DNA from: Epithemia pelagica
Lineage: Eukaryota; Bacillariophyta; Bacillariophyceae; Surirellales; Surirellaceae
NCBI GenBank assembly: GCA_946965045.2
Contig: OX337231.1
Coordinates: 3,472,001 to 3,536,000 of the forward strand
DNA: 64,000 nucleotides
Reading direction: 5' to 3'
In this document: positions 11,175-21,525 of the stretch, one piece after another
How positions within the stretch are numbered: the stretch's first letter is position 1
How the letters are laid out: every line of letters begins with the position of its first letter
The notes under the pieces: generated by a model
The model's input: only the letters and a program-made list of their open reading frames with translations
Told to the model about the DNA's origin: nothing
Database searches by the model: none
Program-made: the position numbers and the translations under genes

Positions 11175-12489
11175 TGTTTTGTTTGGTTGGTTTGAGCGTG
11201 AAAGGAGGAGGAGAAATGAAGAGCGAGAGACAATCTTTGTTTGGAAATTTTGTGGTTGAAGGTTTTACGGTCGGGAAGTTCCCGTGCTTCTCTCGCAACG
11301 TTGTTCAAGTACGAGGTCACCTTTGTATTGCCCATTCACAGATCTCGCTGACGTTGCCTCAATTATGTCGTGGGCTTAACTAGTGATTAGATCATCAAGA
11401 CACGCACATCATTGTGCACCTTTTAGTTCCACCTATGCCTGATTATGATCCCTACCGCTGTCTCTCAGTGTAATATCACCTCTTCGTTGTGGTTCTCTCG
11501 GATCTCATGACGACGAAGAACCAAGTGGAACGCCAAAGCAGACGAAATGGCGTCTCATGCGAAAAATGAAACTCGGTACACTAGCTAAAAGGGAAAAGTG
11601 CTGACGTAAATGATAGCAAAAAGCGGTGACCATCAGCGTTGGGATTTGGGACATGCTACGAATGGATGGAATCATATTAGTGTTATGATAGTTCCTCGTA
11701 TTCTCGTGTCTTGGCCATCGATAGCTACCTACTTGGAGTCTTGGAGTAGGAGATGATCACACTTCTCACTTTTCATGTCTCATCTTCGTGTACGGAACTA
11801 TGAGAAGTCCTAAAACTGATTTGTATGCCAAATAAGACTGCCGAAGAGTCCCCAATCAGGAATCCGGAGGAGTCATTATATCTTTTTCGCAGCAGTTGTT
11901 TGCCGTCCATGCCATAAAATATTATGCCAACAACTAGCAACCAGCAACAACGGGATGATAATATGAGCATGCATATAATACTGAAGCTCCAACCAAGCTT
12001 TCCGACCCTTTCCTCTGTTGCAAGTAAAACGAACACTGAGCCGATGAGCCGATAAGACTAGGATAACTACTGGTAGGTAAGGAAGTTTCAGAACATGGAG
12101 TGTGCTCAAGATGAAATCCTGATAGGACCAAGTCTTCCCCACAATGCGCGTGATGCTTCGTTCCGATAGGCTCGCTAACCAAGCAACGGGTAGGACAACC
12201 TGTGGTCATAGCATCAAATGAGCATGTGAGAAAGAAAGCGAGAACACGGCTTTCATCTAATCAAATGGTATGAGTAGAGTAGATAAAAGATAATCCTATG
12301 AATATCAATATATAATACTTTCTACCTAACCTAACCTAGGTCGGCCTCCAAGATACCGTCATGTTCTCAGACAATGACATGACACAAACAGGGAAGCCGT
12401 ACCATGACAAAAGTATCCTACACTCACAAACAATGCACGAGTTTGTCCTCAGCCATGCGACCAAGGAAATGTCGGTGCGGGCAACGTGT
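11175..12489. other. intergenic, no gene seen
   Basis: 1.3 kb with only short ORFs lacking recognisable domains. It should contain the 5' flank of ankyrin gene 4 and the 3' flank of the next minus-strand gene. No repeat or RNA gene could be supported. Confidence 0.45.
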
Positions 12490-15408
12490 TCAACTCAAAA
12501 AGTATCGCGATCCGCTTCCGGTTCGTACCAGTTGACCGGGTGCAATGGTGCCCGTCGTAATGGGGCTTGTCGTGACACGATCTCCGTCTTCAAAGTTGCG
12601 GGAACCGGAAATAATGCCCGTCACGGCGCCCGTTGGTGTTTTGCGCCATCGTTTCAAGACGGGAACACCCTTGGGGGGAGCCATTGGTTTGGCAGCCGCC
12701 TTTTTGACGGGCTTGGAAGCAGTCGCTGGTTTGGGGATCCGTATCGATCCGGAGGTAATTGGAATGGACCGTGACGACGACGAGACAGAGGACGCGCTGC
12801 TGCTTTCATCGTCGTCTCCGAATCCCACAACTCCAAACAAGGAAATGGTGGCCCGTTGAACCGCATTGGAGAGGGACTCCAGAGCCGCCTGTTGACGAGC
12901 TCGACGAGCTTCACTGTCGTCCTGTTCGACAGTCGTACTCTTCTTGGCGGCTGCCGCCGCAGATTTAGCCTTGAGTGCTTGTCGTTGTTTCTGTTTGGCT
13001 TCGACTGCCTTTTGTGTGGCAGCCAGTTTTCGTTTGGCAGCCAATGCAGCTCGTTGAGTTTCGGCCGCTGCGGCTCGTTTGCGTGCGGCTTCGGCCTTTT
13101 GTTCTTCCAACTGTTGTTTCTTGGCCGCTGCGGCAGCCGCCCGTTTGCGTGCGGCTTCGGCCTTTTGATCTTCCAGTTGTTGCTTCTTGGCCGCTGCGGC
13201 CGCGACCCGTTTCCGTGCGGCTTCGGCCTTTTGTTCTTCCAACTGTTGCTTCTTGGCCGCCGCAGCGGCAACCCGTTGGCGTGCGGCTTCGGCCTTTTGT
13301 TCTTCCAACTGTTGTTTCTTGACCGCAGCGGCAACCCGTTGGCGTTCGGCTTTAGCCTTTTGTGCCTGGACTTGTTCTTGTCGGGCCGCCGCCGCCGCCT
13401 TTTGTGCTTGAACTTTGGTGGCTCGTTCTTGTGCTAGTTTTTGTGCATCGGCTTGTTTGACTTGGGCCACGGATTCCAAAAAGGCTTGTCGTTTGCGTTG
13501 GGCTTCTTGTCGTTTGACTTGCAATTCTTCTCGTCGGGCCGCGGCAGCTGCCTCTCGTTCCGCCTGGAGTTGGGCGCGTCGTTGTTCGGCGGCTGCTTGT
13601 TGTTGCTGTTCTTGTTGTTGTTGTTGCTGCTGCGCGGCAGCTGCTGCTTGTTGTTGTTGTGGTTGTTGTCGTTGCGGTTCGGGGGCCATGGTGGTGGGTG
13701 GGGGTGGTGATGGTGATGGTGCTTTGGGTGCTGCTTTGGGTGCTGCCTTTATGGTCGAATCCTGGACCAAGGCAGCCAATTGCGCCCGGGCTTGCAAAGC
13801 CCTGGCTTGGGCCGCTTCCAGTTGGGCCTTGAGTGAGGCGGCTTCTTGTGCTCCTTGTTGTTTTAATTTCTTGGTGGTGGAAGGTGGTGGTGGCACGGCC
13901 ATGCCCGCCGCCGCTCGCAACCCCGACAATCGTTCCGAAGCACTTGCCGTGTTGGTGACAACCGCCGAAGGAGGAGGAAGTTGGGAGGGTGGTGTGGGAG
14001 GAGGAGGTGATTTGGCAAGACTCTGGTCGTCGTTGTCGTCTTGGTTACTTGCACTCCGCGCTTGAGTGGAGGTGACATAGTCATCGACGCCCACGCCCGT
14101 CAAGGGCGACAGGACTTGTTTGCGGACGCGTCCGACGACGCGGGACCAGGGTCGCGTCCACACATCCAACGTGGCTTGCCCCGTGGCATAGCGGTAGCCT
14201 TCGGGACCGCCCAACCCGCCACCATTGCCCATTGAAGGATCCAAGACGTAGGACGACGTGATGCGAGTACAAAATCCTTCCTCGTCCAAAACAAAGGACA
14301 TGGCTTGGGGACAGCCTTGATAGCCGGGACCGGTGGGGACCACATCGACCCAGACTCGGACCGGGTCGTAGGGATCGACGCGAAAATGCGAAAAGGCGGG
14401 ATCGACCGACTCAAATTCCTGCACCGCATAATTTTCCAAAAAGGACGCCTTGTTGATGGGGCCGACGTACGGCGTCCAAAATTCAAACTGGTCGTCCGAC
14501 AAGAGGGAGGGATCTTGCGAGGCCAGGGTGGTGGCCAAGATGCCCTTGGCCAATTGAATCATGACCGTTTCCGGAAAGGGTGCCAAGACCGATTTGGATT
14601 CCAACAAGGGTGCAATGGGTCGTCCAAAGAATCGATTCCACACGGCCGGGGCCGGATACAAGTCCCAGTCCGACAAGGCTTGTCCGGCCACGAGGGCGGC
14701 CGCCAAGACACCGGTACTGCCCTTGGTATTGCCCACTTGTCGATCCATACAAAAACCGGTACATAATTTTTGTACCTTGCCCAAGGGGGTAAAGGTCATG
14801 GAAATGGTTTCGGGCGGACCGAGCCAGCGCTTGCCCGTGGGCGGTAAGGTCCCATCGCGCAATCGGAGGGCCCCCCGCATGGTCCCCGTGACACGACACG
14901 TGACGCGAATGGTCCAGGGATTGCTTTCATCGATTCGAAAATCATGGGGTCGATATTCCAAATCGGGAAAGGCGGCGCGCAAATCAAAAAAGCGTCCGGC
15001 GGCAATATAATCGAGTTTGCCCAAGGGTTCATCGACGTACGGGCCAATCCAGACAAATTGATTGTCATCGGCGAGCAAGGATGGATCCAAAATACCAAAA
15101 TCAGACGCCACCATGCGACGCGCTTGTCGAATCAACCCCAAGGGTGTTGCTTCAAAGGCACCATCGTCGTCGTCCTGGTTGTTGGTGTCGTCTTGTTGGC
15201 TGCCCAGGTTGCCCAAGGATGGAAACAAACTTTCCAAACCACCCACGTGCAATCGACTGGATGTTGTTGGTGTTGTCGTTTTGTGTTGTGGCAATGTGGA
15301 GGGACGAACCAACGACGAGTGGAAATGGACAAAGGCGTTGGTCCAACAAGATCCACTGGCCGTGACGGCCATTACTGCCACAGCGATCCTCCAACAAGAA
15401 TGGACCAT
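12490..15408 (-). CDS. plastid-targeted protein with two NTF2/SnoaL-like domains and long coiled coil
   Basis: Single exon, about 972 aa from the ATG at 15408 (26 further codons are open upstream). The N-terminus is a hydrophobic signal peptide ending SCWTNA followed by FVHF, a variant of the ASAFAP junction used by diatom plastid proteins. Residues about 80-430 hold two related alpha/beta segments: each starts with a DPSLL-D-QF-W-PYV pattern (SDFGILDPSLLADDNQF and LASQDPSLLSDDQFEFW) and reads like an NTF2/SnoaL-like fold. The rest, from about residue 500, is Pro-rich and then a long Ala/Gln/Lys/Glu coiled coil. It includes four to five copies of a 22-residue unit with core KKQQLEEQKAEAARKR. 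The C-terminus is Ser-rich and basic. The role is unknown. A tethering or scaffold function in the plastid is inference. Confidence 0.7.
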   Translation of the reverse strand: MVHSCWRIAVAVMAVTASGSCWTNAFVHFHSSLVRPSTLPQHKTTTPTTSSRLHVGGLESLFPSLGNLGSQQDDTNNQDDDDGAFEATPLGLIRQARRMVASDFGILDPSLLADDNQFVWIGPYVDEPLGKLDYIAAGRFFDLRAAFPDLEYRPHDFRIDESNPWTIRVTCRVTGTMRGALRLRDGTLPPTGKRWLGPPETISMTFTPLGKVQKLCTGFCMDRQVGNTKGSTGVLAAALVAGQALSDWDLYPAPAVWNRFFGRPIAPLLESKSVLAPFPETVMIQLAKGILATTLASQDPSLLSDDQFEFWTPYVGPINKASFLENYAVQEFESVDPAFSHFRVDPYDPVRVWVDVVPTGPGYQGCPQAMSFVLDEEGFCTRITSSYVLDPSMGNGGGLGGPEGYRYATGQATLDVWTRPWSRVVGRVRKQVLSPLTGVGVDDYVTSTQARSASNQDDNDDQSLAKSPPPPTPPSQLPPPSAVVTNTASASERLSGLRAAAGMAVPPPPSTTKKLKQQGAQEAASLKAQLEAAQARALQARAQLAALVQDSTIKAAPKAAPKAPSPSPPPPTTMAPEPQRQQPQQQQAAAAAQQQQQQQEQQQQAAAEQRRAQLQAEREAAAAARREELQVKRQEAQRKRQAFLESVAQVKQADAQKLAQERATKVQAQKAAAAARQEQVQAQKAKAERQRVAAAVKKQQLEEQKAEAARQRVAAAAAKKQQLEEQKAEAARKRVAAAAAKKQQLEDQKAEAARKRAAAAAAKKQQLEEQKAEAARKRAAAAETQRAALAAKRKLAATQKAVEAKQKQRQALKAKSAAAAAKKSTTVEQDDSEARRARQQAALESLSNAVQRATISLFGVVGFGDDDESSSASSVSSSSRSIPITSGSIRIPKPATASKPVKKAAAKPMAPPKGVPVLKRWRKTPTGAVTGIISGSRNFEDGDRVTTSPITTGTIAPGQLVRTGSGSRYFLS
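13060..13390 (-). repeat. about 66-bp tandem repeat coding for coiled coil
   Basis: Inside the previous gene, four to five consecutive near-copies of a 66-bp unit encode AAAAAKKQQLEEQKAEAARK-type 22-residue blocks. Small differences (EE/ED, QRV/KRV/KRA) show copies that have drifted independently. Confidence 0.8.
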
Positions 15409-15800
15409 GGTTCGGTTGCAACTATAGAGAGAAGGAATTTGTCTTTTCTCGGTATTGTGTACCCGGATCGAATGATGGTGGTTCAATCCAACAGAATTCG
15501 GATCGGAACGAAACCGTGTGTGTATGTTTTGATTTTTGATACAGAATGCCTCGGTTGGTTTTGGATACGCTTGTCGTTCCTGACACGGTCACTGGTGGTA
15601 TCCACAGGGATTGTTCAGTCTCTCGAGCGCCAGACACTTTCACTATGCTGCTGTCCTTGTTGCTGTTTCTTCAATCGACTCTCTTACCACAAATTTTCGG
15701 CGGAGGAAGGATCCTTTGCCACTATAACTCAACGCGATGGAATACTTTCTTTGATGTCTTTTTGGCGTGTTGTTGGATGCAGATGAATGATGTGTTGTGA
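15409..15800. other. intergenic, nothing identified
   Basis: Five-prime flank of the coiled-coil gene. A plus-strand frame runs across it but lacks domain signal and is antisense to the real gene over most of its length. Confidence 0.4.
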
Positions 15801-16307
15801 TTGGAGGATGGATGGATTCGACTGACATCAGTGCGTGTTTTGGCTTTGGATCCGCGACTGACTGTGGGCGGACAGACCGTCGCCTACGTCAGTCGCAGTG
15901 TCGCAGTTGCCGATGAAGAGCTTCCGGATCGCACGCTCAAGCTTCACTTCCGGACCAAGGACAACGACCATGAGGAGCCAGGGGGAGACTTGACATGGCC
16001 GGTTCACGGGGATCCAGACGCGCATTCCACATGTAGTATGCTGTTGACGACGGAGACAGTCATTGGACGCATTGAAATCTCTCTACACAAGATCCGCGGG
16101 AACAGCACGACACGACAACGACAACGACGACACAACCACGGCAGGCAGGCCCATGATCCAACCACAAAGGTGCTGCTAGAATTCCCAAGACGAGAATCGA
16201 CACACCAGGCCGCCTTCGAATCACACACATGGCTACCAAGAAAAAGGGCAGCCACCAAGAACCCGAAGCGGATTCGCCTACCAGTACCACTGTGTTATCG
16301 TTTCTAG
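15801..16307 (+). CDS. hypothetical ORF, possible exon
   Basis: 168 codons open, but the first codon is TTG and no ATG precedes the protein-like part, so this would have to be an internal exon or no gene at all. Residues about 10-100 have alternating hydrophobic strands and a DPDAHSTC stretch that vaguely suggests a C2-like beta sandwich. The C-terminal third is Arg/His-rich and not convincing. A second plus-strand frame begins at 16229. I do not recognise either. Confidence 0.22.
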   Translation: MEDGWIRLTSVRVLALDPRLTVGGQTVAYVSRSVAVADEELPDRTLKLHFRTKDNDHEEPGGDLTWPVHGDPDAHSTCSMLLTTETVIGRIEISLHKIRGNSTTRQRQRRHNHGRQAHDPTTKVLLEFPRRESTHQAAFESHTWLPRKRAATKNPKRIRLPVPLCYRF

Positions 16308-17252
16308 GTAGTGGGAACGAGAGACCCCAGAATCGGCATTCATTGCTGCTCTCCCAAAGACTCTGGTTCTCAGAACGAGTCACTCAAAAAAGACCAGGAG
16401 GTGCTCCGGATCATTGGGTTTTGGTTTTTCAAGGACCACAAGAGAGAGAGGGACAGGTTGTCCTGAAAAACAGGCTTGCGCGCGCACTACCAGAGTCCAT
16501 GAATTTGTGGACACAAAAGAGAGATTGCGAGAGAAAGAATGTCAACCGTACGGTTTCAACTGGAACCACCAAGTGGCCTTGTCTCTCTTTCCAGGACTAC
16601 ACTGGTAAGAAGGATGCTTTTACACGCATCCGAAGAATGTAGTGATTGTATGGTGGCTCGGTTCCGTGGCACTATTCTCGCCGAGATTGTGGCTGGGGTA
16701 TTGGTCTTGTTTCACTTTTGGTATTGAAATGGTGTTTGTCAGTGTACACACCATTGTCGGATGTACCGGCCTCTTGGTTGGATCACACTGCGAATCGGAC
16801 AGTTGACAAGGGACAAAGTCTTGTGCGCAACCGCAAACGGTGTGAATGTTCCACGAACCATTTACCCACACGTAAAGTTTCTAGAGTTTGGACGTGCACA
16901 TCCATGACGGACTTGTAATAGGTAGGTAGTCACACAGACCACCTCTTGGATTGTGGTGGTTCGGTGGAGTACAAACTGATTTAATCAGGCACAGTATCGA
17001 ACGTGTCGTGACTCGTGACCCTGAACTCCATGCTTATGGCTCACATCACAAGACAAGTCACAGAAAGTCCAAGCGTTGACGCAAACTGGTATTACCGATA
17101 CGAAGCATGCTATGCCAACGAGCTGAACGTGAAAAAGAACAGAGTAACGACAACAAAGTGGTTTTTCGATGGAACTATAAAGCAAGCACTATATTCATCT
17201 CATCCATAGCAAATGGCGTATAGATAACACTGTCCTCCTCTCTCTTCTCTGC
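16308..17252. other. intergenic, no gene supported
   Basis: Short overlapping ORFs only. It presumably includes the 3' region of the minus-strand gene ending at 17253. No repeats, RNA genes or transposon ends were found. Confidence 0.4.
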
Positions 17253-17564
17253 TTAAAGCTTAGCCAAAGTACCGTATCCAATCGCGAAACCAACGGCAAG
17301 GGAGACCACACATGCGACAAGGCCGGCTCCGTATCCAATGACAACACCCTCATCAACAGCGTTGGCGGCGGCCACAGGGGCGACAGCCGTGGCAAAGGCG
17401 GCAATGGCGGCCTTCTTGTCTTGCAAGGCTTCAGGGATCATGTTGTTCTTGCTAGCCGCCAAGGGTGAAACGGCGACCGTTCGCTGTTGTGGCATGGGGG
17501 CGAAGGCCGAAGCGCCAGCGAACAAAGTAGCAACAAGGACAAACAACTGGAAAAAGGACTTCAT
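17253..17564 (-). CDS. small plastid-targeted, single-TM thylakoid protein
   Basis: 103 aa from the ATG at 17564. The N-terminus is a textbook diatom bipartite plastid presequence: a hydrophobic signal peptide (FFQLFVLVATLFAGA) ending SAFAP, then a Ser/Lys transit part. A second hydrophobic Ala-rich stretch ending AAANA looks like a thylakoid transfer signal. The mature part would then be about 30 residues, beginning VDEG, with one Gly-rich membrane helix. Size and layout resemble a low-molecular-weight photosystem or cytochrome b6f subunit. I cannot match it to a named subunit. The AUG just before the signal peptide is preferred over an upstream in-frame start. Confidence 0.75.
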   Translation of the reverse strand: MKSFFQLFVLVATLFAGASAFAPMPQQRTVAVSPLAASKNNMIPEALQDKKAAIAAFATAVAPVAAANAVDEGVVIGYGAGLVACVVSLAVGFAIGYGTLAKL

Positions 17565-18618
17565 GGTGGATATTTCTAAACTCTGTTTTTGACACAAGTC
17601 AGGAGAATAGCAGACAAGAGAGAAAGAAATGTGAGACCCATTCCTCCGCAAAAGTCATTCGACAGAAAAGACATAAACCCAAGACTTAGTGAACCATCAA
17701 AGGTGCTGCAAATGGGCGACTACCATGGCAACAACACCTATACAGCAGACAGCGCCTCGCCTCCTTCCCACACGGCTCTCCCTTTAATATCGGCATCCTC
17801 CTGTTCCAGTTCGGTCCATGGTCCATCCTATTACGTACCGTCGGTTTGTAATGTGGTTGAAGACGCACGAAGAGGGTGTGTGTATTTTCTTTTCCCTTTT
17901 GCGCCTCGGTTTGTTGTCTGACGTCTGACGTTTGTGTTTCTCCCTGTCTGTCGTCCGTCACATCCTTGGTACCGTGCGCGTGCAATGCAGGATGATGCAG
18001 ACGCCTGGGCGTGAATGACACGACACACATTGGTCGCTCCTCGTTCGCGTTTCATTTGGATGGATAGACTATGCCTTTTAAAGCAGCCGAGTCTATTGTC
18101 GAGTACTGCTACTTCTCCTCTCCATGGGAGTGCTTGTCTTCTCAACCCCAAAGCAACCGAGTCTCTATTCTCGAATACTTCTCCTTGCTCTGCTTCTTCT
18201 CTATTCCGAAAGCAACCGGGTTTATTCTCGGATACGTCTCCTCGCTCTGTAGCTAGAGAGGAGGTGCTTCTTCTATTCGTTCAACCATGGTGCTCTACTG
18301 TATGATTGGGAGTAACAACGGCGCCAGATTCTGTCGCAACGAGGTGGGATGTTGAAGCATGAACCATGATATAGAATTGAGTTGTCTTGTTTCTATTCAT
18401 CATTTAATGCAATATGGTGTGTCAAGTGAAGGAGCATCGAGGCGCCGTTCCTCTCCGCCGTCGACAGTCTCTCGAACTAAACAATGCGCGAATGATGCCT
18501 ACTGAAAAGGGCATGGCTTGCCCCGTTTTCTTTGGATATGCCTGTCATGGACTATCATTCAAGATACGGTGTCATTCCTCTCTCGTCGTGTCACAAGGGT
18601 TCGGGCAATTGTGTTTGT
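17565..18618. other. intergenic, no gene supported
   Basis: About 1 kb between the small thylakoid protein and the rubredoxin-like locus. A CAACCGAGTCT-like motif recurs loosely at 18095-18235 with TATTCTCGA blocks (short degenerate direct repeats). No protein domain is evident. Confidence 0.4.
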
Positions 18619-19149
18619 TTATTTGCCCTTTCCCTTTGGTACCTTCTTGAATCGACGCTTGGGTGCTCCACAGGGTGGGCAGGAATAGCTATCGGGGAGC
18701 TTGGCCCATTCTTTGGGGCCTTTGGTAAAGACCTAGCCACAATCCTGTACATTGTGGTAGTAACGAGTAAAACGGAAACTGTGAGATGAAATGCGCCGTT
18801 TCCAAAAGATTCTATGTCATCCAGTCCAAGGTCTTTCTCCCCCAAGATGAATCGCGCGTTCCAGTGGACCATTATTTGGTTGGTTGGTGACCGTTCCGAT
18901 GGTATGGTCGAACTAGCAGCAGTACAGCAGAATTAATGTACCTACCGGGCAGAGGTAATCGCCGGGACTTCCATCATCTTTGGGTTGACCAAAGAAAAAC
19001 AATCGGGTCGTCAACGATCGTGGAGACAACGACATTGTCACGGGGGCATGGAGTCGTTGATGTTGTGGAGAGGAAGATTGTGGAACAACGACAAATCCCA
19101 TGGACAGTTGACAAAGAAACAAGACGGCAAGCACAACTCGGGAGAACAT
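18619..19149 (-). pseudogene. plastid rubredoxin-like gene, first Cys knuckle disrupted by in-frame TAG
   Basis: Exon 1 is 19149..18946 (68 codons): signal peptide MFSRVVLAVLFLCQLSMG, an FVVVP junction typical of plastid presequences, then GDYLCP. The intron is 18945..18745 (201 nt, GTAGGT...TGTACAG, phase 0). Exon 2 is 18744..18619 and reads D-C-G-stop-V-F-T-K-G-P-K-E-W, then LPDSYSCPPCGAPKRRFKK and a stop. The two CxxC knuckles (CPDC across the junction, CPPC in exon 2) define a rubredoxin-type iron site. The TAG at 18735-18733 replaces the aromatic residue expected after CG. A second acceptor (CTAG, ending at 18733) would skip the stop and also remove the second Cys. Either the gene is dead, the base is wrong, or splicing is unusual. 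Confidence 0.7.
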
Positions 19150-19708
19150 GATGGCAGTGGCTGGGATAGGTTCCTTGTGGAAACAACAACTTATGAGATG
19201 GATTGATGGACAACACACTTGAGAATGGTGTGATGATGATGATGCAAGGGTGATTCTGTGTTGTTGTTGTTTGGTTGATTGTGATGGGGTGGAGTGAATC
19301 CGTCAATGAGCCGAACGACGATTGGTGCAGAACGTGTCGCAGCTCGCATATTCCAGTTGACGTGTCTTTGGTGCGTCATGAGTCACGATCTACAGATCTC
19401 AGACTGAGCTACCTATTGGATCCATATGGTAGTTTCCCTCCAGCATCCTTTCAGTCACGGGAGGGACGATCCAAACGTGGATGCGTCGTCACCATTCATT
19501 GTATTGGAGGAGTTGGAATGACGTGTATGGTGCGATCGACGATGATGCAAAAGATCCCTCTGGAGTGAATCCAAACCCACATCGAGATGCTTTTGATTTT
19601 GATGAAATGAATCCAAGAACAGCACCTCTGTACAATCTGTTCTCACAAACTTGAGCGAGAGATTCTACAATATAGTGACTACGACAACAACAACAACTGA
19701 ATATTATT
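19150..19708. other. divergent intergenic region
   Basis: This separates the minus-strand rubredoxin-like gene from the plus-strand NDH-2 gene, so it holds both 5' flanks and probably both promoters. Short ORFs across it have no domain signal. Confidence 0.5.
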
Positions 19709-21525
19709 ATGGTCCTTTCCACCTTGGCCACCTCGTGGTCGTCAACGATTCGTCGTGCGACGACAGCATCCATGATCCTACCAACCCGGACGACGACGAC
19801 GACGACGACCGCTCTGTCGGCCGTGACGGCTCGTGGATTTGCCGCCACTACTACTACCAAGGACGACCGCAAAGCGGGCAATCGCGTGGTCGTATTGGGA
19901 TCGGGATGGGGAGGGTTTCAATTGGCCTTGAACATGAACAAGAATGTGAACATGACGGTGGTGTCACCCAACAATCATTTTGTCTTTACACCCCTCTTGC
20001 CATCGGCGTCAGTGGGCACCTTGGAATGTCGCTGCATTCAAGAACCGATTCGTACCATTTTGGGCCCCAAGGGAACCTTTGTCCATGCCTGGGCCAAGTC
20101 CTTGGATACGGAAAACAAACTGGTCCATTGCGAATCGGTCCATCACGACACCTTTACGGTTGAATACGATCAACTCGTCATTGCCGTGGGTGTCCAAACC
20201 AATACGTTTGGGATTGAATCGATTCAACATGACGCCACGCAAGGTATTTTCTTTTTGAAACAATTGGCCCATGCACGGGCCATTCGAACGCACATTATTG
20301 ATTCCTTTGAAAAGGCGGCCATTCCCACCGTTTCGCCCGCCGAACGACAACGACTCTTGTCCTTTTTGGTGGTGGGTGGGGGACCCACCTCGTGTGAATT
20401 CACCTCGGAATTGCATGGTACGTCGTGGCGAGTGCTCTAGTAGTAGAGCGTGCTTTCATTGTGTTTGCAGTGTGTGCCATGAACTTGCAATCTTTTGATT
20501 CGACCGTCACAATCCAGGCTCACACAAACTCTCCCTCTCTCTCTGGAATCTCTGGAATCGTCTTGCTCTGTATCGATCGCCGCGCTTTTTGGTTACGTTT
20601 CTGTTTTGTACACTGCAACCAACAACGACAACCACAACAACCCACATATGTCGCAGATTTTGTCAAGAATGATGTCCAACGCTTGTATCGTGATTTGCTC
20701 CCGTACGTCAAAATTACCGTCGTGGAAGCGGGCCCCTCCTTGTTGGGACCCTTTGACAAGGCATTGCAAGACTATGCCTTGGGTTTGTTTGGACATCGGG
20801 ACATTGACGTTCGATTGGGGACGGCCGTCTTGGGTGTTGAGGACTATACAGGAGACGGTTATCATTTTCCGGCCAAACGAGCCGTCTTGTCGGACGGCCA
20901 ATCCTTGGAATTTGGAACCATGGTATGGTCGGCTGGATTGGCACCAACGGAATTTGTCCAAAATTTGGACCAAAGAAACAACAACAACGACGACAAGAAC
21001 AAGGACAAGGACAAGAAGGATGACACGGAGACGACCAAAAGCCCCAGCATTCCTCGGCATCCTCGGACCAATCGCATCTTGGTAGACGATTATCTCCGGG
21101 TCAAGGGTCATGAAGGATCCATTTGGGCCATTGGAGATGCCGCCGTCAATGAAACCGGTGTCCCCCTGCCCCAATTGGCCCAAGTAGCCCGACAAGAAGG
21201 AATTTATCTGGCCAAGGTATTGAATGGAACGCAAGGTGAGGACGCCAAGCCATTTGAATTTTTTAGTTTGGGATCCATGGCCTTTATGGGAGATCTCAAG
21301 GGCGTGTACGATGGCAGTTCGGTCGGAACGCTCAAGGATCCAGCGGCCGAACCCAAAGAAACTGGTTCCACGACGACGCCACCACCGGCCCTCAAGGGAT
21401 TCATGGCCCTCTTGTTGTGGCGGTTTGCCTATTGGGGTCGACAAACCAGTATTGTCAACAAAATTTTGATTCCCATGTATTGGTTCAAGGCCTTTGTCTT
21501 TGGTCGAGACATTTCTCGATACTAG
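19709..21525 (+). CDS. NDH2: type II NADH dehydrogenase, mitochondrial (2 exons)
   Basis: Exon 1 is 19709..20417, the intron is 20418..20656 (239 nt, GTACGT...TCGCAG, phase 1) and exon 2 is 20657..21525, giving 525 aa. The protein is a single-polypeptide rotenone-insensitive flavoenzyme that passes electrons from NAD(P)H to quinone without proton pumping. The first dinucleotide fold (GSGWGG, about residue 63) binds FAD. The second (VVGGGPTSCEFTSELHDF, about residue 222, completed across the intron) binds NADH. IWAIGDAAV near residue 400 is the family's second FAD contact. The Ser/Thr/Arg-rich N-terminus suggests a mitochondrial presequence. An Asn/Asp/Lys-rich insert (residues about 340-365) occupies the place where some relatives carry an EF-hand. 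No calcium loop is visible there. Confidence 0.92.

Noticed and set aside
13415-14065. 216-codon plus-strand ORF rich in Ala/Cys/Ser
   Set aside because: It is the antisense shadow of the Ala/Gln-rich coiled-coil gene; its composition follows from reverse-reading GCN/CAA repeats.
16229-16642. 137-codon ORF after the weak ORF at 15801
   Set aside because: Starts with ATG but has no domain, and its basic, Ser-rich composition is not distinctive.
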